Source of the DNA: Ascaris suum
Taxonomy: Eukaryota; Nematoda; Chromadorea; Rhabditida; Ascarididae
Length of the DNA: 64,000 nt
Reading direction: 5' to 3'
Assembly: GCA_013433145.1 (NCBI GenBank)
Contig: CM024181.1
Coordinates: 4,464,001 to 4,528,000 of the forward strand
The notes beneath the pieces are model-generated. The model saw only the letters and a program-made list of their open reading frames with translations. It was not told the origin of the DNA and made no database searches. The translations under genes and the position numbers were made by a program. Below are positions 52,370 through 64,000 of this stretch, one piece after another (the stretch's first letter is position 1; every line of letters begins with the position of its first letter).

Positions 52370-52670
52370 GATGGATCTGGTGGACGAAATCTGAAACGCT
52401 CGTGCCGTGCCAATTCCCCTGGCATGCCTCCCCGGGGAAGGCTGATTTTTGATAGCATTTCCGGTCCAAGTAAATGGTCCAATTAGGATGACGCAACAGA
52501 AAAGGAACACTGACAAACAACGAGACAAAGCACATGTAAACGACGACTTGGAATTTGCATAAGAAAAGCAGAGAATGACTTTCGAAAAATGCACTTCGCG
52601 AAGCACACGGACTGACTTCCTCGAAACCATTTCCTCTATTAGCATCTTGGAAGAAAAAAGAAAAACATCG
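52370..52670 (-). other. Candidate first exon with a signal-peptide-like segment
   Basis: A minus-strand block of raised GC. The longest frame contains a hydrophobic run (SVFLFCCVILIGPF) followed by a polar, Arg/Pro-rich stretch, and meets a CCA-GTAATA donor at about 52358. A second minus frame across the same bases is open and cysteine-rich. The block looks like one exon of a secreted or membrane protein, but frame and start remain unresolved. Confidence 0.25.
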
Positions 52671-52799
52671 CGCCTGAGAGTATTACTCAAGAAATTCGAA
52701 AAACGATACGAATTTAAACGATTGCCTTTCATAATGCAATAATGCTCAATATACAAATAAACAGCATTTAGGCAATAAAGTAAATGAATTCGCATCGTT

Positions 52800-55700
52800 T
52801 CATTGCAATCGCTACGAACACTACCACTAACTGATTACTTATGAAATAAGCAAACAAAATTATTTAATGGAAGTAATAAAATAAATTAAACTGTCTGATG
52901 TGTAGGAATTGCTACGACAAAGAAAAAAAAACAGACATGCAGAACGACTCTCGTTGCGATGCGCATTAAATGAGTCTCGAACACAATAGCGATGACAATG
53001 GACAATCGAGTTCTATCCTTCCGGCACGTTTCTCATCGCTTTTTCATTCGTGAAAGTAGTCGCTACAATGATATACATATCGTCACTATTTAGAATGGAA
53101 AAAAAAACTGAAAAGATTTGTATCCCACGCTGATGCACTTTATCAATAATAAGAAATAAACCTATTCTATCAGTTAATTAAACTTGAAAGCTAGGACTAA
53201 TTAGGCGGGACTAGGAGGAAAAATTACCCTTACAAATCCCAAAAAAAATGGCTGTGCAATCCGCAAGAGAGTTGATTAAAATAGATGCAAACAACAATTG
53301 ATATCTCGACCTAAAATTCGTCTTATGAAGTTCTATTAAAGCTTAGATTTTTTTGAGTTCAAATTGCACCATTGATTCTTTCAGAGGCGCATTAAGCACC
53401 AAGCCAATAATATCAGCACTGAATGGACGCACTTCTCAAACTTCCGTTCTCAAGAAAAGCTCAGAAATTTTGCTATAGCATGTATTCTCCCCAAAAGGCA
53501 AGACCTTTTTTTTTCCACCTCTGTATAGCAATTACCAGCACTCTCGTAAATCAAATGTGAACGAAGACCAATAAAAATAAAAACAACCAGCTAGCTGTCA
53601 AATCCTCTTACACGAAAAAAAAGGATCCAAGGAGTTTCTTCTAGAGCAGCGGTCAATTTCTCGAACCTTTTAGAAGTCTGCAAAAGTGAGCGGAAAACAC
53701 TAGACATTCGGTTCCTCGCCAACCCTTCAACTTTACAGTCATCGCATAATCAGTAGTGGGTGACTAAGAGAAGTGATTCTCCGATTTTTGCTTCACTATA
53801 TCAAAGATTCTTCTCTGAAAACTCGGATTCTAACACATCTTCGAATCACCCATAAACTACCTCAATTCCTCCCCCCCCCCCTCTCTTTTTACCCAATACT
53901 GTAAGTTGCAGTTCATTTTAGCGAATATGAAACAACTCTCTCCCGAATTCTCAAGAAAGCTTTTCAACAATTTGTTCACTGAACACTCATAATGAAGTGC
54001 TTAAGAAGTTGTTTTCTTAAGCGAAACAGTCTCCTATAAATATAAGCGGCATAAACGCATTGCTCAGAATGTAATATCCAGTAATTATATTTATTAAAGA
54101 AATATCCAATTTATCGAACGATCCACAAAAAAAAAACATTCTATTGCCTAAATAAGAAGCACTTCATTGTGGGATAAAAACAGCCAGCTGCAAAGAAAAA
54201 AATATGCATAAATAAGCGAAATGAAAGGTAGACAATGAAAGAATTCAAGCATATACGCATTGTACATTGTTATGGAAACAATGCAATTATTCTCCCAATC
54301 AATGAGGATGACCTTTTAATAGAAAAGAGAATCTCTCTTAATGAGAATTAAAGAGGTAATTAATTCGAACAATAAAAAGCATTGCTAATAAAATTTATAA
54401 ATAATCTATTCACATTGCGGCTATCAATAGCTTTATAAATGAAATACTAATCGATAAGCAATATTATGAAATATTAAAGACTTGCATACTTCACTTATGA
54501 ATTAATTCTATTATATTTTTAATCAGAGATCTATGAAGCTTCTAAATGAATGGGAAATTCGAACATTCTAAATTTCATCTAAAATTTGAGATTATAGCAG
54601 ATTTCTCATCGATTAGAATTTCCATTGTTCTTTCTCTCAAAAATCAAATTTTTATAATCAATGCCGCTTTCTCTGCATTCAAATAATAATTTCCTCTCAT
54701 TTCCACTGTCCCCTTTCATGCTGGTGATCCCTGATCACAGCTATGTCTAAAGCAACACAACAATGGTTCGGCAAACACTTGCCATTGTTAGAACGAAACT
54801 GCAGATTCATTCACACGAATTGGAATGACCGCTTACTGACCGGAAATGAAAAAAATAGATTGTCCATATTGGCAGTAAAACATCAAAAATAAAATAGAGG
54901 AGAAAGTACCACATGAAAAGTTATATTCGTTCCATATGAGGATAATACTTCCAACGTATTATTCCTCTACGCTTGTCGTCAATCGTCTAATGTTGCAACA
55001 GAAGTTGCAAAATCAGTTAGCGGCTATAACTCTGAGAATTGCACTGAACCTCTCATACTGTATTTCATAATTGAAAAAAAAATTTCGCATAAAATTCCTG
55101 CCATAAATCATTATGATTATTGGATGAAATAATCAAAAATCTGCGATAAAAAATTCAAGAAAAAAGTTGCCGTTCAGCTGAACATTCCACTTTCTCAAAA
55201 GCCATATGCGCCACATCACTAAGACATATGCGCCGTATTATTAAGTGAACGACTACCAAACAAATTCAATTACGCAACTTTCACCAAAAATCAGAGAGTC
55301 ATTCCATTCCTTGCCAACTTGATCTAAATAAAACCATACAAATTGACCACCATCAACAAAACCGAAAGACTTTAGATGATGAATAGAGAAGCTGGCACGA
55401 TATGTGCTTTTTGCATTACGCTCATTCGATAAGGTACCCTCATAAGTTGTTAAAAAGCATAAAATATTCGAAACAATGGTCTAGTATTCTAATTCATATG
55501 TCTTCGACAAAAGAAGTATTCTGGCAGGCCGACCATTGCAAAACGAAAGCTCGCAGGGTGCCCGCACAAACAGCGCGCAAATTTCCATAATTCTAAGATG
55601 CAATTACTCGCTTTGAATTCAAAGGACCAAACTGAAAAACAGTAGGACGTCAACCTATAGTAAATATTATATCCTCAAATGCAGCTTCGATCAATCACAT

Positions 55701-57267
55701 GTCGAAACAAACAGACAGGCACATAAGCATTGAAATTTGCATGAGGACAACATCACGTCCTATAGATGCAAAATTGCAAGATCGCAATAACAAATAATAT
55801 AGTCACTTATTTGTAAAATACAAGCGACTACTACCTTAACGAGAAACACCTGAGGGCTACTAAAAATTATTGCATAAAAACGTGCTCAATAATTTCCCCA
55901 GTTGTAATTGTTCGAAGTGTAAATTTAACTACCATCGACATCAATTATCGATGCTTTTTACGAGTTTTATTCATTCATCAATCACTTAAGTCTTTTAGTC
56001 TCGAAATTTGGAACTCAAATAATTTGGATCCAATCAAGGGAGATAATTATCAAATCAGAGAATGGAAATGAGGTGATCAGAAAAGCGTAATAAATTCCAC
56101 TATGAAAACTGGTACCATAGTTATTTAGTAAATATCTGTTGAAAGTCCATTTAAATCAATTTTCTTTTCGACAAAAGAGAGTGAATAATTACTTACATTC
56201 ACTAATTTCGATTCACCTGAATTCTATACTGTATTATCTCTGAACAGTATCCTCAACTAAAAGCATACAAAAACATTACAATATCCCTTAAAACAAATAT
56301 TTCCAAGAGAAAAACAAATGCAATTACCAATGTTAATATCAAAGAGAAGCTGCACTTCTAATAAATTTTAAAATACGACGACATAATAAGATAGACGAGG
56401 TAACTGCAATAAATCCAATAAAATGAGGTGAATATCTGAAGGAAAACAAGAAGAGAACTTCCTTGCAATCTCATCACCAGCAACGATTCGCTCAAACCAG
56501 TTTCATGTCCGACGCAAAAAGTTTGTTCGCAAGCGTTCATTTGTGCTAAATAAAAGAATAAAGTTTACAAATGGTGCACGCAGATAGTGTGATGTATTTT
56601 GGACGTAATACAGGTGGAACAGTCTAGAGGGCATTCATTAACATTGAAAACTCTATACTGCATGTTTGGTACACCAGTAAACTAAAGATATGGAAGATAG
56701 TCTTTACACTGTGAAACTGAAAAAAAAAAAAGAGAAGACATATTGCTGATCAAACCTTCAATTGCTAGCATAGTCTTGAGCGGGGAGCGATTCCTTTTGA
56801 AGAGACCAGAGAGAAAAATAACGTAAAGTTCCACACAACAAAAAAATGCAAAGTATAAAGCGCGTATAAGAAAGTACCGAAAAAACCGAGCTGGATTCAA
56901 GGGATAAGGACTGTTGTTCCCATCTTTCGAAATTCCCATATTTTCCGCATAAAACCGAAGAAAAGCAAGTGAGGGAATATTAAGAGGCCTCATGGTCAAA
57001 TATAAGAAGCACTAAAGTTTGGAATCATAGTCAAAAAGGCGACTGAATTTCCGAACTAAAGTCAAAATTCGGATCAATGATTTGGCTTTCATAGCGAACT
57101 ACAACTCTCTTCTCTATACCTCCTCCCCTGCCTACATTCGAACTTTCTCCCCTCCAAAAAATAGGACTGCAGCTTGTCACCTCTCAGCTAAGACATATGT
57201 GATCGTTTACAATATGAAAGGACAAAAGACTTTTCGCACACAAATCTACCATAACGAAGCACATTGT
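52800..57267. other. Non-coding stretch, nothing recognised
   Basis: About 4.5 kb of AT-rich DNA without supported exons on either strand. One short element at 55391-55416 recurs near 44835 (see findings). Confidence 0.4.
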
Positions 57268-60200
57268 TCATTTCGCTTCGACGACAATTTCACCTTGATT
57301 CGCCGACTGATGATACCTGAAACATTGACGACTTGAAACAAATCTACGTAAAAAGGCAACCGAACGCGAATGACAATGCTCTAAAAAAGCTTCTCTCTAG
57401 AATTCTCTCCTCCTTTATTAGACGAGTAGAATTCATTACCTTGCTTGAACAAATACTAGATTGTCCATTGCCTCGCCGTCACTGTTTCACATTCCGCTGC
57501 ATCAAGAACCGCCACAAGACTTTCTGTTTATTTAAACTGGTCCATGCCAACTGCTATTTATACAACAGCACTACTCACTTGAGATGTAATGCACACACTA
57601 ACGATTAAATCAAAGTGACAATGCAATTACATTTCATGCTCTATTCAACATGACACCTAGCACCTACAATTCTTCGCCTACAAGTCTCGCCAACATTTGC
57701 CATTAGCAACGCTGAGACTATCGAATGACTGAACTACTTACAACATTACTCATGACCGCAGAATAATAAGGATGTGAGTGGCACCAAAGATGTTATATAA
57801 TATTAGATTTAAACAACAACTGAATTCTAATAATTAAACTTAATACTTAAACAAACTTACTCGTAGCCACGTTGATTCAACCATTGCAATACTGCAGGTT
57901 TTAGTTTGCTAAACCCACTAGCCGATTTACCGTAGCCTGTCACCACAACCACTTTTCTTCCTGATCGGCCATTACGTAAATTTGTTGGCCCTTAAAATAT
58001 GTCTGCCATTATGATGTTAAACTCAACACGAGCAGATAAATGACACGGGTTTGCCAACAACGAATAGTAAATTAGTCAACAGCCGTTTGGCCACCATCGC
58101 TAATGAACGGCCGCTTGGTAAGCATCATTGCTGGACGGCTATTTGGCTACTCTATTTGGTCAGCACCATTCATGTATGGCTATTTGATCAGCATCGTTCG
58201 TAAATGGCTGTTTGGTCAGCATCATTGGTGGACGGCTGTTTGGTCAGAATCATTAGTGAATGGCTACTTGGTTAGCATCTTAATGAAAATGAAAACTTGC
58301 TGGCCAAGTGACTGGACTAAATCCGGCCAGCTGAAACTTTACTAGGTAGGAAAATTTGGTTCTAAGACGAGTACACCGATCGAGTGATATTTCAGGATGC
58401 AAATAACTCGTAGCGGTCAAATTTCAGGATGTAGAAAATCCATATGCATACCACATAGGCATAAACAAACGAACACTGACGCAAATATCTGACTGCAGAG
58501 ATGTTAAAATTAGAAGCTTTTAAATCAACCTAGTTTGAAGACTATATATAGCTAACCACGCACATCGATAAACAAAACAGATTTTTGAATGCAATACAAA
58601 CAACCGACCGACATGTACCATTCAAGGCTTCATATATGCAAATTTCTGCTTACACTTGGAAATTAGTGTGCTAATATTTCTAAAAGAATGAACTCTGCTC
58701 GCCAACCTTTAACTAAACAGTAAATTCGAATTATTAGACAGTAATAAATTTTATAAATCACAGTAGCGGATGACTGCGTTCGCAAAGAAATCGACTGAGG
58801 AAAAGATCACAAAATCAGCGCATTTAATTTGAAACACAGAAAGTAGTGCAATACTTAGCAACGAAAACAACTGAAAAAGAAAAGAAAAAAGCATAAACCA
58901 ATATATTCGTTGCACTCGATCCATTACATTATTTCGGTACTCAGTTCCACTACATTGAGTTCATAAGGAAGAAGAACTTACTATCAAGTGCGTTGAGTTT
59001 ACTCTTCAAAAGTCGTAATGCGGAAGATACATCCATAAAATGAAGATCAACGAAGTTTGTCGCCGTGTTCGCGTCTGCAAGCCTTTGGTTCGCTTTCACA
59101 CTATATTCCTTTGCTCGTCGATCGAAATTCTGTGCCTGAATTTTTCCCCTGCATAAGACCGATCTCAGCAGCCTCCCTCCCCTTCTGTTCCACCATATCA
59201 CTGCAGTATCAAGGCCCGGTGTTATGAGGTGACCACTCCGATGATTGACGCTTGCAGCATTAGTCAAGTACGCGTATTGCTTGAAATAAACTCCTTAGAC
59301 AAGCGACGACAATGAAGTTCAGCTAAATCCACATGAAAGATTAGCCTGCAAAAGATCAATAATAAGAATTACTAATAAGATCCTAAAGTTTTCATTTCAC
59401 CTAATTTAGAAACTCCTTTCCAGGTAAAAGTTTTGGAAGTTTCTCTTATTTCTTCTAAAAATAATACCAATTTTAATAAATACCTTCTTTTCACTGGATA
59501 TTCATGCAATTTTCCGTTACCTTTGGATGGACTTAAAAATAAAACGGTATTTTTTGCAAAAAAATAAAGGCAAATGTAATGATGAAAAGTGGCACTTACT
59601 TATCAATACCTAGACGGCAATTACTTTCATCCGCTCCAAATTTGTAAACTTCTCGGCAGTCCCTCGTTCCTTCTTTTGAGCATCGAAAAGTTAAGATTGT
59701 CGTTCCATTCTTATGCTTAAACATGAGTCAAATCACGCCTACCCTGTCCCCTATATTCCGCTGCACATCGACCACACTGTAAAAAAACACCGAAAATTTT
59801 GTGTAAACCCCATCTAATCACAGGATAAAATATTTATTTACCTCAAGAATGTAAAACTGTTTGACCCTTGCATCTTTGACATCATTCGCCTTGGCATATA
59901 ATTCTTTCTTCTTTTTGCGACAATGCTCGATTTCTTCTTGCAAAGTCATCGCCTCTTGCTGCACACATAATAGATCCTCTTTATCAGGCTATAAAATACA
60001 TCTCGTAATATGCAAAGGTCATCGTTAAACAAAAGTAAATCAAATTCAAATTCCATATAAGTTCAAGGCTAAATGATATAAACACTTTCCGCAGGAAGAA
60101 AAAGCATCTATATGTATTCACTAATTCAACACAATCTCGCAATAAAAATCCAATGAATCCAAGTTCGAAAACCCAACTCAATTCAAGAACATCACCACGC

Positions 60201-62974
60201 TAACAGCTCATCAATAACCCTTTTTATGATTGCTTTTAACTATCTACAAGAAAATTAACTCTGGCTTGGCTCCGAAGGAGCCGAAAAAAAACAACCACCG
60301 CCGTAATTGCTTAGCTCAGATGGTAAGAGCACCTAAAGCAAATCGGTGAAACTCAGGCTCGGATCCTTTTAACGAATGTTCCCTCATTTACCGTCAAATG
60401 CACTATTTCTCCTTCAGTAGGACGACCACCTTGCTTTCACTCACTCGAACCTTATTGCTTTAATAGACTACACTTTTTACAGTACTTTTAATCACTTTCG
60501 TTTCATAATAAAGAAAACTGATCTTGCCACCTTATATGACATAGGAGCAATGAGGGGATTATACTGCAACGTTCTTCCTACCTCCGGCATTCCTTTCGCA
60601 TTATCGAACTCACGTGGAAGAGAAGGAGCAGTAACTACACTCGGCTGCAAACATTCATCTTTGATGAAGAAATTTAACGTCGTCTCCGTTGCGCTCGCCG
60701 AGTAACTAAATTTATATTTTTCATCCATCTATACGTTCACAATATTCAAATTTCATGAGCAATAGTAGAATAACTATAATCACTTTCTAGTGGAAGATTG
60801 ATAAGAACGCAGATATGTGCTCAGCGCATTGGTTTTAGCCAAGGGGAATATGGAATAGACAATATAAACGATGACCATCAGTCTTACCCCTATGTCTCAT
60901 TATCTCCTCCCTCCCCCCTTCCTCTTTTACTAAAGTACAAATATGCTCACCAAAAAAACTGTCCAGGTGAACTAAATATTCTCCGAAAAATTCTAAGCAT
61001 CGTTTCCACCAAATAATTCCAAAAAAAAAAAACCGAACGAACTTATTATCCTCAAAGCATTCGTCGATCCGATTGCGGTCGATATCCCTGAATTTCTCAT
61101 AGAGCTGATTCAACTGTAAGCGTGCTGCTGTATCCATCTTTCGGCGCCCGCCCTATAATGTACAGTTTAAAGAATATCATTTCTAATGTCAAATTTCAGG
61201 AAGCAAAAAGAACGGATGAGATGATTTAAGAGTCGACAGTTCTGCTCTTCCTTTTATTACGTACAGATGCAAAAATATGTTAGCGCTCACCTGTTCGTAA
61301 ACATGAAGAGTGGACAGTGGACAGTGGAAAAATGACAAGGATGAATGCCAAATGATAAGAATCGATGGCTTTATGTTGTACGAATGGAATAAACAAATGG
61401 ATGCATTGGAACGGTGCCTTTGGTATATGTGAAGAGCTAAGGAAAGGAGATATCCACAAAACTTCTCTACAATAAATGCCAGCAGAGCTAGCGAACCAAA
61501 GGAACTGCGATGCTGGGCTGAACGTCTTTCGGTCGTTTAGCTCAACATAGGTGTAGATAAAACTTGCAATAGAAAGCATATCAAAGAAAGTAACATCGCT
61601 GACCGTTGTTTTCATTTGACAATGTTGACTGGTTCTTAACGCTTCTTGACGATGTTCTTCTTCGAGTGGCCTTTCCACTTCTTTTGTTCCTAATAAATCC
61701 GGAAATTCGTCGTTAAAATCATCGTAAGTGAATACTTCTGAAAGGAAAAAGTCATGAGGAATGCACCTATTCAGGAAATATATTTCTATAGTTGGATTTG
61801 ACCAGGTAAGAAATATTCGATTCATTTTTCCATACTTTTTACTGAATAAGATTATTAAGGGAATCAATATCACTCAGGAAAAACGTGAGAAACTGAAAAA
61901 AAATGCGAACAAAAAGGTAGCTCAATAAAGTTTGATTAAGACAATATCGCTCAATGAGCGGAATTCGTTCGATATTTCCAAAACTCTTTTGATGAGTGGA
62001 AATTTAAGCCAATAAGGAATAGCTTTTATTTTTGAAGCTAGCAAATACGACATCCACACAACACTTTCAGTTTTTAGAAGTTACTTAAAGGACCGCCAAT
62101 CATAAACACAAAATTTTTTTGAACCAACCATCACTACAATAAAACATAAATGACCACAATACAATAAAGTGTAACTAAAATGTCGACCTATCAAATCGTA
62201 GTGCAATGAAAATACGCTTTAACTAAGAATATAATATTCCAAGAGAATACCTCCATATCGGTCTGTAATGGATAATCCCTGCCACGCTTGATAAATCTGT
62301 CGCCATTGCCATAGTGGTAAATCCACATACGAATCAACCGCTTCGGTAATTCTACCATCACCTGAAATGAATGAACTTTGAACATGGTCTAGTGGACTAT
62401 CCACCCCTTTCAACCTCCACATTTATAAGTTTTTATTAAGCTCCTTGTGAAACGCTCATTGCTCTGTCTTCCAAATGAAGAAGTAAAAAATAGAGAATGA
62501 AATGTTGCGCAACCAGTTCCCTTTGGACTTAGCGAAGTCATTGAGAATGATAACGATGGAAACAGTCTACACTCTTCCCATACTAAGAATTAATTTATAA
62601 ATTTCCACATAACAGAATTCACCTGGAAATAAATCTCAAGCCAATTATTTCACTCAAGAAGTATTGGAAAACCATTACTGAGAATCCCCTCCCCTCCTCT
62701 CCCCATTAAAAAAGAAGCAATTTTTCGGAAACAAAGGGATTGCAAAAGCAAGTCATCACACCGTTAAGTTATGCAAATAATAAGTACAACGGATTTTCTC
62801 ACCAGTGATTTGAATATACCGACATGAATTTTCATTCAATGCCAAATATTGCAAAACGCAACACGCACTACTACAGCACAGCACAAAGTGCAAAATGAAT
62901 GCGGCTACAGTATCACCTCGAATAGAGCCCGCACTTTCCCAATTAGGAAATTGTGCCACTTCAATCGCCTCCAT
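57268..62974 (-). CDS. CUE-DUF1771-Smr domain protein (NONU-1/Cue2/N4BP2-like)
   Basis: Likely ribosome-collision mRNA endonuclease family member. Exons (minus): 62917-62974, 62251-62361, 61604-61737, 61043-61152, 60531-60705, 59842-59958, 59600-59715, 58982-59148, 57861-57990, 57268-57316. Every phase agrees; 388 residues plus TGA. A ubiquitin-binding CUE domain covers about residues 107-148 (LYEKFRDIDRN, then FEDNNY). The DUF1771 helices follow (KKKKELYAKAND; DRRAKEYSVKANQ) and then the Smr domain (FVDLHFMDVSSAL, VVVVTGYGKSASGFSKLKP, ending NQGEIVVEAK). In Smr nucleases of this type the DLH and the G-x-G-like loop line the active site; here the loop reads TGYGKS. Smr/CUE proteins such as yeast Cue2 and C. 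elegans NONU-1 cut mRNA in no-go decay. The polynucleotide-kinase domain of vertebrate N4BP2 is absent. An in-frame stop lies upstream of the ATG. Exon 59600-59715 interrupts DUF1771 and may be optional. Confidence 0.88.
58087..58290. repeat. 28-base minisatellite, about 6.5 copies
   Basis: Tandem units of 28 bases beginning TTGGTCAGCATCATT and ending GGCTGT, at 58087, 58115, 58156, 58184, 58212, 58240 and a partial at 58268. A 13-base insertion precedes the third unit. It lies in the intron 57991-58981 of the CUE-Smr gene. Because 28 is not a multiple of three, the open frame across it shifts frame with each unit and is not evidence of coding. Confidence 0.9.
60307..60378 (+). pseudogene. 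Degenerate tRNA-like sequence
   Basis: TTAGCTCAGATGGTAAGAGC at 60311-60330 closely matches a tRNA D-arm / A-box. GGCTCGGATCC at 60357-60367 resembles a B-box (normally GGTTCGAATCC) with two changes. A short CACC/GGTG stem lies where the anticodon arm should be, but with an oversized loop, and no good acceptor stem is visible. This is best read as a tRNA pseudogene or tRNA-derived SINE head, inside an intron of the CUE-Smr gene and antisense to it. Confidence 0.4.
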
Positions 62975-63720
62975 TCGAGAGTTACACGATATGCGCTAAT
63001 GCAGCAAATAAGCACAGTGCTATAGCATTTCGGATGATGAGCAGAATCTTATACTCCATATACGGAAGCATCAAATTGGTTAATTAAGCACGTGAAGCAG
63101 TCAGTCTATACAATAAATCGAAAATTAGTAACGTTGAGGGAGCAAAAAACATCAATAAAATTCATTCAGCACTATAATTCTTAGAAACAATTCCACCGAT
63201 TAAATGGAAAATGAGTTCTCTATTTCATTTCCAGTAAAGTTAATTAAATGCAAACAATTTGAAGCGGTGAAAATTTCTACGAAATAGGTAATCAAATAGC
63301 GAGTTATATAGAGTGCATATAGGAGGGACGGCATATCACATAGGTGATAGCGTGCAAAATTTGATGGTGGGGAAATATGGCGACAAAGGGAACAAGGCAC
63401 AAAAAAAGTTTCAAAAAAGAAGCATTGAACGCAGCAATGATACATTAAAGAAAACACAATTTGTGCAATTTTGTGCATATGAACTTAAAACATTGCTATA
63501 TATACGTCGCATAATTAAGCATAGCAACCACTTTGTGCCCTTCATCGCCTTGTAAAGAATTCAGTCTTTACTCATGTATGCGTTCCACTTTTATTCTAAC
63601 GAGTCCTGGCATCATTCCCCCCCCCCCAAAAAAAAAAATTCTTTTTCGCCTATATCCTTAATTTCGCTCGCAACTCGCTTCTGAAAGAAAGCACGAGTTT
63701 TTGCTTTTATCTCACAACAT
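62975..63720. promoter_or_regulatory. Upstream region of the CUE-Smr gene
   Basis: AT-rich non-coding DNA between the CUE-Smr start (minus) and a possible plus-strand exon at the right edge, so it may serve as a shared divergent promoter. Short poly(C) and poly(A) runs lie at about 63618-63640. No specific regulatory motif can be supported. Confidence 0.3.
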
Positions 63721-63756
63721 TTGCATAACCAAAAATATGACAAAACTGTAGAGGAA

Positions 63757-63880
63757 ATATTTTTTGAATCCTTCTTACGACATTTATTTGTTGAAAAATT
63801 CATTTCACGAATTAAAGTTCTTCATATCTCCGACCAAATCGGAAAATTTGGCGATGTAGGTGATGCAAGTATAAAAAGCC
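63757..63880 (+). other. Candidate exon at the right edge
   Basis: A plus-strand frame follows an AACTGTAG acceptor-like site and is coding-like (FESFLRHLFVEKFISRIKV, then DQIGKFGDVGDA). A GTATAA donor-like site lies near 63871. No ATG is in frame nearby, so it would be an internal exon of a gene continuing to the right. No family is recognised with confidence, and the acceptor is weak. Confidence 0.25.
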
Positions 63881-64000
63881 GCTACAGTATAACCACAAGA
63901 CTACGCAAATATACCCCCCCCCCTTCTTTTGTAAAAATGCAATCAAAACATGTATACGGTTTAACAGAGTGCAAATCACATTATAACATGATATGATACG

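Noticed and set aside
57826..57860. 35-base intron giving a short alternative C-terminus of the CUE-Smr protein
   Set aside because: The exon at 57268-57316 after a TTTCAG acceptor gives a proper Smr-domain ending (NQGEIVVEAK), so the tiny intron is unnecessary here.
58103..58345. Open frame across the 28-base minisatellite
   Set aside because: Repeat-driven frame in an intron, on the strand opposite to the host gene, without splice signals.

Overview
This is nuclear DNA of a nematode or a very nematode-like animal. It is AT-rich. The genes are split into many short exons, and two coding starts sit only 7-10 bases after polypyrimidine-AG acceptors, as expected for spliced-leader trans-splicing. 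One complete gene belongs to glycosyltransferase family 92 (DUF23), a family strongly expanded in nematodes. No species is assigned. Gene models were built by hand from splice signals, reading-phase agreement and remembered family motifs; no search was run.

Layout, left to right. (1) 161-11246, minus: an ABCG (White-type) half-transporter, 16 exons, 3' end beyond the left edge. (2) 12683-13467, plus: the last two exons of an unrecognised cysteine-containing protein. (3) 14651-19878, minus: a complete seven-exon GT92 glycosyltransferase of 501 residues. (4) 19879-25619: gene-poor, with two long (AT)n tracts and a compact GC-rich double-hairpin element near 25027-25080. (5) 25620-37332, minus: a 19-exon gene, 844 residues in my model, whose C-terminal half reads as a wax-ester synthase / diacylglycerol acyltransferase (WSD) domain and whose HHxxxDG motif is degenerate. 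(6) 37613-38638, minus: the 3' end of another gene, ending 270 bases upstream of the trans-splice acceptor of gene 5, so the two may form an operon. (7) 38639-57267: about 18 kb of mostly non-coding DNA with a plus-strand two-exon gene end at 41066-41587, several isolated exon candidates and a third (AT)n tract. (8) 57268-62974, minus: a complete ten-exon CUE + DUF1771 + Smr protein of 388 residues, resembling the no-go-decay endonuclease family (NONU-1/Cue2/N4BP2). (9) 62975-64000: upstream region and a possible exon at the right edge.

The genes do not form an obvious pathway. A lipid exporter-type ABCG protein and a WSD-type acyltransferase both suggest lipid handling, but they are 14 kb apart and separated by a glycosyltransferase, so this is context rather than evidence. 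The most interesting points are the animal WSD-type protein with its altered catalytic motif, three introns that appear to use GC-AG splice sites, very small exons and a 34-base intron in the same gene, a possible alternative exon inside the DUF1771 module of the Smr protein, and the bistable hairpin element near 25 kb.
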